Shown: piece by piece, positions 6,658-14,540 of the stretch | How the letters are laid out: each line of letters starts with the position of its first letter | How positions within the stretch are numbered: position 1 is the first letter of the stretch | From: Bacillota bacterium | Lineage (GTDB): Bacteria; Bacillota; Clostridia; Lachnospirales; Lachnospiraceae | DNA length: 24,430 bases | Reading direction: 5' to 3' | NCBI GenBank assembly: GCA_023450835.1 | Contig: JAEXGM010000107.1 | Location: forward strand, 1 to 24,430 | Position numbers and translations under genes: made by a program | Notes under the pieces: generated by a model | Databases searched by the model: none | Told to the model about the DNA's origin: nothing | What the model saw: only the letters and a program-made list of their open reading frames with translations

Positions 6658-7698
6658 ATGCAGCACGGCGGAGACATATACAGAAATAAAATTAAACTCG
6701 ATTTTTCGGTTAATATAAACCCGTATGGAATGCCGGATTCCGTAAAAGGGGCATTATTAAGAGCCATAGGAGATTGTGACAAGTATCCGGATATTCAGGC
6801 AGAGGGTCTGATAAACAGCATATCAGAGCTGACAGGAGTGGAAAGTAAGTTCATCCTGCCGGGAAACGGTGCATCAGAATTATTTGCTGCAATTGTACAT
6901 GCCATAAATCCAAAGCGAATTGTAATACCGGTACCCTCCTTCTACGGATACGAAAAAGCAGCAGTTATGTCAGAGGCGGATGTGGTTTACTATGAGATGA
7001 AAGAAGAAACAGCTTACAGGTTGGAGGAAGGAATCAGAGAGCACCTAACAGAGGATACCGACCTGTTATTTCTGGCAAATCCCAATAATCCTGTGGGAAA
7101 CCTGATAGAGGAAGGGTTATTGGAGCAAATTGCAAAGGATTGCAGGGAGAAGCAGATATGTCTTGTATTGGATGAATGCTTTCTGGAATTCACAGGGGAA
7201 GAAGAAAAGTACAGCTTTAAAAATAAACTGAAGGAATATCCGGGGGTTATAGTTGTAAAAGCTTTTACCAAAATATTTGCCATACCAGGCGTAAGACTGG
7301 GATATCTCTTATGTAAGGATGAAAACTTAAAGGAAAGGATACAAAGGCACCTTCCGGAATGGAACTTATCCGTATTTGCACAGGCTGCGGGAACGGCCGC
7401 CTGTAAGGAAATTAAATATATTGAACAGACAGTTCAGCTTGTTCAGAAGGAGCGTATTTACCTTACGAAAGAACTGGGACAAACGGGAATTGAAGTGTAT
7501 CCTTCTCAGGCAGATTATCTGTTCTTAAAGACAGAGCTGCCTCTTTATGAAAAATTACTGGATAAAGAAATCTTAATAAGAGATTGCAGTAATTTCCGAG
7601 GGTTGGGAAGCGGATATTATCGCATTGCAGTAAAAACTCATAAGGAGAATATGCAATTAATTAATGCAGTGAAAGAGATAAAAGAGCTGGAAGAGTAA
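6658..7698 (+). CDS. cobD: L-threonine-O-3-phosphate decarboxylase, CobD-like PLP enzyme
   Basis: A 346-residue class I/II aminotransferase-fold protein. CobD makes (R)-1-amino-2-propanol O-2-phosphate for CbiB. Features seen: N-terminal QHGGDIYRNKIKLDFSVNIN, PGNGASELFAAI for phosphate binding, LANPNNPVGNLI, LVLDECFLEFTGEE, and the PLP lysine K205 in VKAFTKIFAIPGVRLGYLL. This last form is shared by CobD and histidinol-phosphate aminotransferase; the HGGD start, the position next to cbiB and the lack of his genes favour CobD. The third in-frame start (ATG 6658, GAGGAAAG upstream) gives the HGG motif its usual place; GTG 6637 and ATG 6643 are alternatives. Confidence 0.9.
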   Translation: MQHGGDIYRNKIKLDFSVNINPYGMPDSVKGALLRAIGDCDKYPDIQAEGLINSISELTGVESKFILPGNGASELFAAIVHAINPKRIVIPVPSFYGYEKAAVMSEADVVYYEMKEETAYRLEEGIREHLTEDTDLLFLANPNNPVGNLIEEGLLEQIAKDCREKQICLVLDECFLEFTGEEEKYSFKNKLKEYPGVIVVKAFTKIFAIPGVRLGYLLCKDENLKERIQRHLPEWNLSVFAQAAGTAACKEIKYIEQTVQLVQKERIYLTKELGQTGIEVYPSQADYLFLKTELPLYEKLLDKEILIRDCSNFRGLGSGYYRIAVKTHKENMQLINAVKEIKELEE

Positions 7699-7763
7699 AG
7701 AGATAGTAAGAGAGTAAAAAGGGATTAATAAATAAAAAAATTTGCAAGATAACATAGACTAAA

Positions 7764-8010
7764 TTTCAGACTGAACCTGTGATGAGGCTTACAGATTTGT
7801 GCTTATGATAAGATTTACAGATATATTTGCGATAAGACTTGCAGATTTGCAGCTGTGATGAGACTTGTAGTTTTGTAGTTGTAATACGGCGTACAGATAT
7901 GTACTTGCGATAAGACTTGCAGGCTGAACCTGTGATAAGACTTGCAAGCTGAACCTGTGATAAAACTTGCAGGTTTGTACCTGCGATGAGACTACAGGTT
8001 TGTACCTGTA
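7764..8010 (+). repeat. Array of about ten imperfect 24-26 bp repeats before cbiC
   Basis: Units of 24-26 bases start near 7764, 7787, 7813, 7837, 7863, 7889, 7915, 7940, 7965 and 7991. A typical unit is ACTTGCAGGTTTGTACCTG followed by YGATRAG. Most units contain a short inverted repeat such as GCAGGT-TTGT-ACCTGC at 7969-7984; the last forms a perfect seven-base-pair hairpin, TACAGGT (7993-7999) with ACCTGTA (8004-8010). Units 7 to 10 are most alike and units 3 and 5 are worn. The array fills most of the 337-base cobD-cbiC spacer. It has too little spacer between units to be a CRISPR array. Confidence 0.88.
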
Positions 8011-8035
8011 CAGGTACGGAAAGGTGGTTTTTAAA

Positions 8036-8674
8036 ATGAAACAGGAAATTGAGTTCGTACTTCCGGAAGAGATTGAAAAGAGAAGCTTTGAAATTATATC
8101 AGAAGAATTAAAGGAAAAAAACATCATATTAAAAGCCGAGCAGGAAATGGTTACAAAGCGGGTCATCCATACCAGTGCAGATTTTGACTATGCGGATACC
8201 CTTACCTTTTCAGAGGATGCAGTTAGAAAGGCAAAGGAGCTTATAGTACAGGGAGCGGATATTGTAACAGATACCAATATGGCGCTGGCAGGAATCAATA
8301 AGGGGATACTGGCAAAGTATGGCGGAGAGGCCCATTGTTATATGGCTGAAAAAGAAGTAATGGAAATTGCGAAGGAGAGCAGGTCGACCAGAGCGGCGGT
8401 TAGCATGCAGATGGCGGCAAAAATAGAGAAGCCCGTGATATTTGCTATTGGAAATGCTCCTACAGCCCTCCTTAAACTCTATGAAATGATAGAAGAAGGA
8501 ATTTACAGACCTGCTTTTATCATTGGTGTACCTGTTGGCTTTGTCAATGTGGTTCAGGCAAAGGAACTGATATTAGGAACAGATATTCCTTATATTATAA
8601 ACAGAGGAAGAAAAGGTGGGAGTAATGTGGCGGCAGCCATCGTAAATGCTCTGCTTTATCAAATAGACAAGTAG
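8036..8674 (+). CDS. cbiC: Cobalt-precorrin-8 methylmutase
   Basis: CbiC moves the methyl group from C11 to C12 and yields cobyrinate. The 212-residue protein has IEKRSFEII, VIHTSADFDYADTL with the catalytic histidine at H45 (H43 in the Salmonella protein), DIVTDTNMALAGINK, AIGNAPTALLKLYEMI, GVPVGFVN and NRGRKGGSNVAAAIVNALLY at the end. Length is typical. ATG 8036 is chosen because AAGGTGG (8021-8027) sits eight bases upstream; the frame is open further back to a TTG inside the repeat array, which is not coding. It starts the corrin ring part of the operon. Confidence 0.97.
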   Translation: MKQEIEFVLPEEIEKRSFEIISEELKEKNIILKAEQEMVTKRVIHTSADFDYADTLTFSEDAVRKAKELIVQGADIVTDTNMALAGINKGILAKYGGEAHCYMAEKEVMEIAKESRSTRAAVSMQMAAKIEKPVIFAIGNAPTALLKLYEMIEEGIYRPAFIIGVPVGFVNVVQAKELILGTDIPYIINRGRKGGSNVAAAIVNALLYQIDK

Positions 8675-8704
8675 AAAAACAGATTTGCAGAAATGAGGAA
8701 ATGT

Positions 8705-9817
8705 ATGCGGTATGGTTTTACCACCGGAAGCTGTGCGGCGGCCGCGGCAAAAGCTGCTGCCTATATGCTCTTGACCGGGAAAGAAAAAAAGACAATTACA
8801 ATCGATACTCCCAAGGGGATTCCTTATCAGACTGAAATATTGGAAATCTCAAGGACAGAAATGGTTGTCAGCTGTGCAGTCAGAAAGGACGGCGGAGATG
8901 ATCCGGATATTACCCATGGAACGTTAGTTTTTGCAGCCGTTTCTTTGGAAGATACGGAAAAAACCGGCAGAATCAGCATTGACGGAGGAGTTGGTGTAGG
9001 AAGGGTGACGAAACCCGGACTTGACCAGCCCATTGGGAATGCGGCTATTAACCATGTACCGCGGGAAATGATTGCAAAGGAAGTGTCTGAAATCTGTGCT
9101 CTTACGGATTATAAAGGCGGACTTAGAGTAATGATATACGTCCCTGAAGGAGAAAAACTGGCAGCAGAAACCTTTAACCCAAGGCTTGGTATCCTGGGAG
9201 GTATTTCAATTCTTGGTACAAGCGGAATTGTGGAACCTATGAGCACGAAAGCCCTGCTGGACACCATTCAAGTAGAACTGAATGTAAAAAAAGCAGAAGG
9301 TTGTAAATATATCGCGGTAACGCCGGGAAATTATGGACAAGCCTTTATGAGAGAGGCCTATCAATATGAACTGGATAAAAGTGTAAAGTGCAGTAATTTT
9401 ATTGGTGATACCATTGATATGGCAATTGCCGCCGGGTTTGAAGGCATGCTTTTAACAGGACATATCGGTAAGCTAATTAAACTCTCCGGCGGAATTATGA
9501 ATACCCATTCCAAAGAGGGGGATTGCCGTATGGAATTAATGACAGCGGCTGGGATACAGGCAGGTATTACGGCAGATACGGCAAGGGAAATTCTTAGCAG
9601 TGTTACAACAGAAGAAGGAGTCAGAATTCTGGAAAAGTGCGGCAAGCTTGCCGAAACTATGAGCTTTATCATGGAGAAAGCCTGCTTTCATCTGAAAAAA
9701 AGGTCAGGCGGAAAGCTGTCTGTTGAATGTATCATGTATGCCAATGAATTCGGAGAACTGTCAAGAAGCAGCGGCGCAAAAGACCTGCTGGAAAAAATAA
9801 AGAGAGAGGGAAAATAG
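8705..9817 (+). CDS. cbiD: Cobalt-precorrin-5B (C1)-methyltransferase
   Basis: CbiD methylates C1 of cobalt-precorrin-5B, a step special to the anaerobic route. The N terminus RYGFTTGSCAAAAAKAAA is the family signature. DDPDITHGTLV, GVGRVTKPGLDQPIGNAAIN, GGISILGTSGIVEPMS, VTPGNYG and TGHIGKLIKLSGGIMNTHS follow. GAGGA at 8695-8699 is well placed for ATG 8705 (370 aa) and overlaps the alternative ATG at 8693, which has no good site of its own, so 8705 is preferred. It is followed by cbiF after two bases. Confidence 0.96.
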   Translation: MRYGFTTGSCAAAAAKAAAYMLLTGKEKKTITIDTPKGIPYQTEILEISRTEMVVSCAVRKDGGDDPDITHGTLVFAAVSLEDTEKTGRISIDGGVGVGRVTKPGLDQPIGNAAINHVPREMIAKEVSEICALTDYKGGLRVMIYVPEGEKLAAETFNPRLGILGGISILGTSGIVEPMSTKALLDTIQVELNVKKAEGCKYIAVTPGNYGQAFMREAYQYELDKSVKCSNFIGDTIDMAIAAGFEGMLLTGHIGKLIKLSGGIMNTHSKEGDCRMELMTAAGIQAGITADTAREILSSVTTEEGVRILEKCGKLAETMSFIMEKACFHLKKRSGGKLSVECIMYANEFGELSRSSGAKDLLEKIKREGK

Positions 9818-9819
9818 CT

Positions 9820-10578
9820 ATGGTGTATTTTGTAGGAGCCGGAACCGGAGCGGCGGACTTGATTACAGTGAGGGGAAAGAATCTGCTGGAAAAGGCGGAG
9901 GTCATAATCTATGCAGGTTCCCTTGTGAATCCTGAACTTTTAAGCTATGCCAGAAAGTCCTGTACTATCCACAACAGTGCCAGAATGACGCTGGATGAAG
10001 TCATAGAAGTCATAAAGTCAGCGGAGGAGAAGGGGAAAACTACAGTACGCCTTCATACGGGGGACCCAAGCATTTACGGAGCTGTCAGAGAACAGATGGA
10101 CAGACTGGAGGAACTCGGAATAGCTTTTGAGAGCTGTCCCGGCGTCAGCGCATGTTTTGGAGCGGCGGCTTCCCTGAACCTTGAATATACTTTGCCGGGA
10201 ATATCTCAGACCTTGATTATTACAAGAATGGAAGGAAAGACTGCCGTACCGGAGGCAGAAAGTATAAAAAGCCTGGCAGCACATAGAGCTTCTATGGCCA
10301 TCTACTTAAGTACCGGACTATTAAAAAACTTAAGTGAAAGTTTGATAGAGGGCGGATACCCTGAGGATACGCCCGCTGCTATTGTTTACAAAGCTACATG
10401 GCCTGAGGAAGAGGCTTACCTGTGTACAATCAGGACACTGGAAGAGACTGCAAAGGCTCATGGTATCACAAAGACCGCCCTTACTTTGGTTGGGGATGCA
10501 ATTGCCCATCAAAATTATAAACTGTCAAGACTTTATGCGCCGGACTTTGAAACAGAATTCCGAGGGAAAAGAATATGA
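9820..10578 (+). CDS. cbiF: Cobalt-precorrin-4 C11-methyltransferase
   Basis: A 252-residue SAM-dependent tetrapyrrole methylase. The glycine-rich N terminus VYFVGAGTGAADLITVRG, the IIYAGSLVNPELL segment typical of CbiF/CobM, LHTGDPSIYGAVREQMD for SAM and substrate, and CPGVSACFGAAASL are visible. The enzyme methylates C11 of the ring. GAGAGGG in the last codons of cbiD provides the ribosome site. Its stop overlaps the cbiG start (ATGA), as expected for coupled expression with the next step of the pathway. Confidence 0.96.
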   Translation: MVYFVGAGTGAADLITVRGKNLLEKAEVIIYAGSLVNPELLSYARKSCTIHNSARMTLDEVIEVIKSAEEKGKTTVRLHTGDPSIYGAVREQMDRLEELGIAFESCPGVSACFGAAASLNLEYTLPGISQTLIITRMEGKTAVPEAESIKSLAAHRASMAIYLSTGLLKNLSESLIEGGYPEDTPAAIVYKATWPEEEAYLCTIRTLEETAKAHGITKTALTLVGDAIAHQNYKLSRLYAPDFETEFRGKRI

Positions 10579-11750
10579 AGATTTCTGTTATCAGCTTCAC
10601 AAAAAGAGGAATGGAACTCTCTTATAAAGTAAGGGATATTCTAAAAAGTTATAAAGAAGAGGATGTGGAGATATTTACAAAGCATAAAACTGCTGTGACA
10701 GAAGCTATGATGGGTACAGATAAAATAACAGAAGAAAATAAAGAAACTTTAATTAATATAGAGATAAAATATGTTTCTGAAAGTCTGCATCAATGGACAG
10801 AAAAGCAGTTCACAGACCGTCATGCCTTACTATTTATTGGGGCCTGTGCCATAGCGGTGCGCACCATTGCACCATTTATAAAAGATAAGCTTTCCGATTC
10901 TCCGGTTCTGGTAATGGACGAGGCAGGAAGATTTGTAATTCCTGTTCTTTCCGGACATTACGGAGGAGCCAATGAACTGGCGGAAAGGATTGCAAAGGAT
11001 ATGGGGGCAACTCCTGTTATCACCACAGCCACAGATGTAAACGGACTATTTGCAGTGGATGTATTTGCAAAAAAGAATAATTTTACCATTTGTGACAAAG
11101 AGGGCATCAAGAAAGTATCTTCCGCTGTTCTGGCTAAATTAGAAGTAACTATGGCGGTGGCAGGGGAATACAGCGGACAAGTGCCGGAAGAGATAACTCT
11201 TGTTGATTACCCCACAGAGAAGAAAGTATCCGTAATGGTATCCCCCTATTTTGAAGATGGAGAAAAGGCGGAATTGCAGTTATGCCCAAGGGCCTATGTA
11301 ATCGGAACCGGCTGTAAAAGAGGAAAATCCCCGGAAGAGATAGAAAAAGTGATAAGCAAGCAGCTGAAACTGGCAGGTATACGAATGGAAGCGGTATTTG
11401 CGCTTGCTTCCATTGATCGGAAAAAGGACGAGGAAGGCTTGCTTCAATATGCAAAGGAATATAACCTTCCCTTTCTGACTTTTTCTGAGAAAATTTTAAG
11501 TGATATAGAAGGTGACTTTCGTGCTTCGGCTTTTGTAAAGGAACAGGTAGGAGTTGATAATGTTTGTGAACGTTCTGCTATGGCAGCCAGCGGGAAAGAC
11601 GGAGAGTTAATCATAAAAAAATATGCGGAAAACGGAATTACCGTAGCAATAGCAAAAAAGAAATGGAGTGCGGTATTTGATGAAAAACACAATTTATGTA
11701 GTCGGGATGGGGCCGGGAGCGGAAGAAATGATGACCTTTCAGGCGATTAA
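10575..11750 (+). CDS. cbiG: Cobalt-precorrin 5A hydrolase
   Basis: CbiG opens the delta-lactone of cobalt-precorrin-5A and releases acetaldehyde. The 391-residue protein shows the central LLFIGACAIAVRTIAPFIKD, VMDEAGRFVIPVLSGHYGGANELA and ATDVNGLFAVDVFA motifs, then the C-terminal CbiG domain with YVIGTGCKRGKSPEEI and ALASIDRKKDEEGL. The conserved family ends near ITVAIAKKK (about 365); the last 20 or so residues are read from DNA that also encodes the start of CbiH in another frame. The resulting 71-base overlap is longer than any other here and the tail is probably not functional. Confidence 0.94.
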   Translation: MKISVISFTKRGMELSYKVRDILKSYKEEDVEIFTKHKTAVTEAMMGTDKITEENKETLINIEIKYVSESLHQWTEKQFTDRHALLFIGACAIAVRTIAPFIKDKLSDSPVLVMDEAGRFVIPVLSGHYGGANELAERIAKDMGATPVITTATDVNGLFAVDVFAKKNNFTICDKEGIKKVSSAVLAKLEVTMAVAGEYSGQVPEEITLVDYPTEKKVSVMVSPYFEDGEKAELQLCPRAYVIGTGCKRGKSPEEIEKVISKQLKLAGIRMEAVFALASIDRKKDEEGLLQYAKEYNLPFLTFSEKILSDIEGDFRASAFVKEQVGVDNVCERSAMAASGKDGELIIKKYAENGITVAIAKKKWSAVFDEKHNLCSRDGAGSGRNDDLSGD

Positions 11751-12411
11751 TGCTTTGGAAGAAAGTGATGTAATTATTGGATACCCGGTATATTTAGGAT
11801 TGTTAGGAGAACGTTTTGCAGACAAAGAATTTCTGTCCACTCCCATGCGTAAGGAAGCAGAGCGTTGCCGGATGTGTTTTGAAGAAGCGTTAAAGGGGAA
11901 AAAAGTATCCATGCTTTGCAGCGGAGATGCGGGAGTATATGGGATGGCATCCCTAATGTATGAAATCGGTAAGGATTATGAAGAATGTGAGATTACCGTT
12001 ATTCCGGGAATCACCGCTGCCAACAGCGGGGCTGCTTATCTTGGAGCTCCTCTAAATCATGATTATTGTGTTATAAGCCTGAGTGATTTATTAACACCCT
12101 GGGAACAGATTGAAAAGAGGCTTAAAGCTGCTGCAGACGGAGATTTTTGTATAGCTATCTATAATCCTTCCAGCCATAAGAGGGCGGATTATCTGAAAAA
12201 AGCCTGTGAGATTCTGCTGGAACAGATAGAAGAAGAGCGTATTTGCGGCTATGTGGAGAATATCGGCAGAGAAGGAACCGTAAGTGTTACTTGTACTTTA
12301 AAGGAATTAAAGGAGAAACAGGTAAATATGTTTACTACGGTATTTATCGGTAATTCCAATACAGAACTTGTTAATGGAAAATTGGTGGCCAAAAGAGGAT
12401 ATCACCTATGA
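11680..12411 (+). CDS. cbiH: Cobalt-factor III / precorrin-3B C17-methyltransferase
   Basis: A 243-residue tetrapyrrole methylase of the CbiH/CobJ family, which methylates C17 and drives ring contraction. Seen: TIYVVGMGPGAEEMMT, VIIGYPVYLGLL, LCSGDAGVYGMASLMYE, VIPGITAANSGAAYLGAPL, the CVISLSDLLTPWE segment typical of this family, and IAIYNPSSHKR. ATG 11680 gives the normal N terminus; the GTG at 11668 in frame is less likely. It begins inside the end of cbiG, with only a distant GGAG (11665-11668), so reinitiation or coupling is probable. The stop overlaps the next gene by ATGA. Confidence 0.95.
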   Translation: MKNTIYVVGMGPGAEEMMTFQAINALEESDVIIGYPVYLGLLGERFADKEFLSTPMRKEAERCRMCFEEALKGKKVSMLCSGDAGVYGMASLMYEIGKDYEECEITVIPGITAANSGAAYLGAPLNHDYCVISLSDLLTPWEQIEKRLKAAADGDFCIAIYNPSSHKRADYLKKACEILLEQIEEERICGYVENIGREGTVSVTCTLKELKEKQVNMFTTVFIGNSNTELVNGKLVAKRGYHL

Positions 12412-14453
12412 AACAGATACTGATTTTTTCCGGCACAACGGAAGGCAGAAAGTTGGCGGAGGATTTGTGCAAAAATGGTATTCACTGTACGGTCTGCGTG
12501 GCTACAGAGTATGGTGAGATGGTCATGGAGAAGGCAGAGGGGCTTAGAATCTGCCAGGGCAGAATGACTGCCGAAGAGATGAAGTCGTTCATTCAGAAGG
12601 AAGATTATCTTGCGGTAGTGGATGCGACCCATCCCTTTGCAACGGTTGTTTCTGAAAATATCAGAAGCAGTATGACAAATGGCAGGATACCATATCTTCG
12701 CTTAAAGCGTCAGACGAGTGACCAGTTCATAAAAAGAGCAAATAAATTAAAGGAAATGCAGACCTCCTTCTACCCGGACAGTAATAGCTGTGCAGAGGCT
12801 TTAAGAGATACACCCGGAAATATTCTCCTTACTACCGGCAGCAAAGACCTTGCCATATACAGCAGTAAACCATGGCTTAAGGAAAGATTATTTGTGCGGG
12901 TACTGCCGGGAATAGAGAGTATTTCTCTCTGCTATGAGAATGGTCTGACCGGAAGACAGATAATCGCCATGCAGGGGCCTTTTTCCGTAGAAATGAATGA
13001 AGCGATAATCAAACAATATGATATCAGCTGCCTTGTGACAAAGGAAAGCGGCAGTGCCGGAGGCTTTCTGCCTAAAATACAAGCGGCGGAAAACCTTGGT
13101 ATTAAGGTAATGGTAATCGGAAATCCCGAGTCCGGTGAAGGCTTAACGCAGGCGGAAGTATACCGCGAACTGGAAAAACTGACGGGAGTGAGCCTTTTTG
13201 AGGAAGAAAAAGTAGAGATTTCCTTCATTGGGATGGGAATGGGTAATCTAAATCTGCTGACAAAAGAAGCAGAAGAGAAGCTGAAAGCAGCAGAGGTCTA
13301 CTTTGGAGCCGAGCGGCTTGTAAACAGTATTCCATGGCGGAAAGAGAAGCATCCCTTTTATCTGGCAAAAGACATTATCCCATGGCTGAAAGAACACAAA
13401 GTTAGACAGGCAGCAGTACTTTTCTCCGGAGATACCGGCTTTTACAGCGGGGCTGAAAAACTTAGGGAAGCACTGAAAGAGGAATCAGAAGCAGAGGGCG
13501 GTTTAAAGTCAGAAGTATCCGTCTATCCGGGTATTTCCTCTATCTCTTATCTGGCGGCAAGGCTTCAGACCAGTTGGCAGGAGGCAGAAATCATAAGTAT
13601 TCACGGAAGGACTGCCAATGCCTTGGAGGCTGTCAGAGCAAATAAAAAGACCTTTCTCCTGGTATCAGGAGCTTTGGATGTAAGAACAATTGGCTCTCTC
13701 CTGATGGCTGCCGGTATGGAGGAAGTAAGAATCTCACTTGGCTATCAGCTGTCTTATCCGGAAGAAGAAGTTATAACCCTTTCTCCTGCAGATTGTCTTG
13801 CCGTAGAAAAGGAAGGGCTTTACGCCTGTATGATAGAGAATGAAAAAGCAGCTTTCAGAAAAATAACCCATGGAATGGCGGATGAGCTGTTTATACGGGA
13901 TAAGGTACCTATGACGAAAGAGGAAATCCGTGAAATTTCCATCTGTAAGTTAGGATTAGGAAACACTTCCGTACTTTATGACGTAGGGAGCGGTACCGGT
14001 TCCATTGCAGTGGAATGTGCAAGACTCGCTGGAGACATACAGGTCTTTGCCATTGAGAAGAAGGAAGAAGCAGCAGAGCTTATCCAGGCAAATCGTGCTC
14101 AGTTTGACCTGACCAATATATCGGTGATAAAAGGAGAGGCACCGGAGGCTTTTGAAGCTCTTCCAGCTCCGACACATGCATTTATTGGAGGCAGCAGTGG
14201 AAATATGAAGGAGATTCTGGAAGCTATTTACCGGAAGAATCCGGGAGCCCGCATTGTAATCAATGCCATAACTCTGGAAACTCTAGGCGAAGTAACAGAG
14301 CTTCTTAGAACTTTGCAGGTAAGGCAGGAAGAGATAGTCCAGGTGCAGGTAAGCAAAGCCCGTAAGACAGGTAGATACCATTTAATGCAGGCTGAGAATC
14401 CGGTCTATATAATATCTTTCTTCTTCAGAGAGGAAAGAAACGAGAAGGTTTGA
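12408..14453 (+). CDS. CbiJ-CbiE-CbiT fusion: cobalt-precorrin-6A reductase, C5-methyltransferase and C15-methyltransferase (decarboxylating)
   Basis: A 681-residue protein with three complete enzymes in pathway order. Residues 1 to about 255 are CbiJ/CobK: ILIFSGTTEGRKLAEDL, VDATHPFA, LTTGSKDL and VLPGIESI. Residues about 268 to 485 are a tetrapyrrole methylase, CbiE: ISFIGMGMGNLNLLT, LFSGDTGFYSG and VYPGISSISYLAARL. Residues about 488 to 681 are CbiT: ADELFIRDKVPMTKEEIR, the SAM site YDVGSGTGSIAVECA and HAFIGGSSGNM. CbiE-CbiT fusions (CobL) are common; adding CbiJ at the front is less usual. The product would reduce cobalt-precorrin-6A, methylate C5 and C15 and remove the C12 acetate carboxyl in one polypeptide. 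No frameshift is seen at the junctions. Confidence 0.95.
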   Translation: MKQILIFSGTTEGRKLAEDLCKNGIHCTVCVATEYGEMVMEKAEGLRICQGRMTAEEMKSFIQKEDYLAVVDATHPFATVVSENIRSSMTNGRIPYLRLKRQTSDQFIKRANKLKEMQTSFYPDSNSCAEALRDTPGNILLTTGSKDLAIYSSKPWLKERLFVRVLPGIESISLCYENGLTGRQIIAMQGPFSVEMNEAIIKQYDISCLVTKESGSAGGFLPKIQAAENLGIKVMVIGNPESGEGLTQAEVYRELEKLTGVSLFEEEKVEISFIGMGMGNLNLLTKEAEEKLKAAEVYFGAERLVNSIPWRKEKHPFYLAKDIIPWLKEHKVRQAAVLFSGDTGFYSGAEKLREALKEESEAEGGLKSEVSVYPGISSISYLAARLQTSWQEAEIISIHGRTANALEAVRANKKTFLLVSGALDVRTIGSLLMAAGMEEVRISLGYQLSYPEEEVITLSPADCLAVEKEGLYACMIENEKAAFRKITHGMADELFIRDKVPMTKEEIREISICKLGLGNTSVLYDVGSGTGSIAVECARLAGDIQVFAIEKKEEAAELIQANRAQFDLTNISVIKGEAPEAFEALPAPTHAFIGGSSGNMKEILEAIYRKNPGARIVINAITLETLGEVTELLRTLQVRQEEIVQVQVSKARKTGRYHLMQAENPVYIISFFFREERNEKV

Positions 14454-14531
14454 AAGTTCCTTTCAAACTACTTATTAAGGCAGTATCATGCAGACTGCAA
14501 ACAGTCTGCGGCAAGCTTGTGATATGCAGGA
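14451..14531 (+). repeat. Type I intergenic repeat, copy 2 (before cbiA)
   Basis: Bases 14451-14485 are identical to 5432-5466. The opening inverted repeat is longer here: GTTTGAAAG (14448-14456) with CTTTCAAAC (14460-14468), nine pairs, and it takes in the end of the upstream gene. A second hairpin follows, GCAGACTG (14490-14497) with CAGTCTGC (14502-14509), loop CAAA. Its sequence differs from the hairpin of copy 1 while the position is kept. The copy ends in TATGCAGGAGGG, which supplies the cbiA ribosome site. Confidence 0.85.
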
Positions 14532-14540
14532 GGGATAAGA

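Noticed and set aside
7764..8010. CRISPR array
   Set aside because: The units follow one another directly with no unique spacers of 25-40 bases, are imperfect, and no cas genes are near.
7967..8035. Upstream extension of CbiC from a TTG
   Set aside because: It is translated repeat sequence; the family start and a good ribosome site are at 8036.
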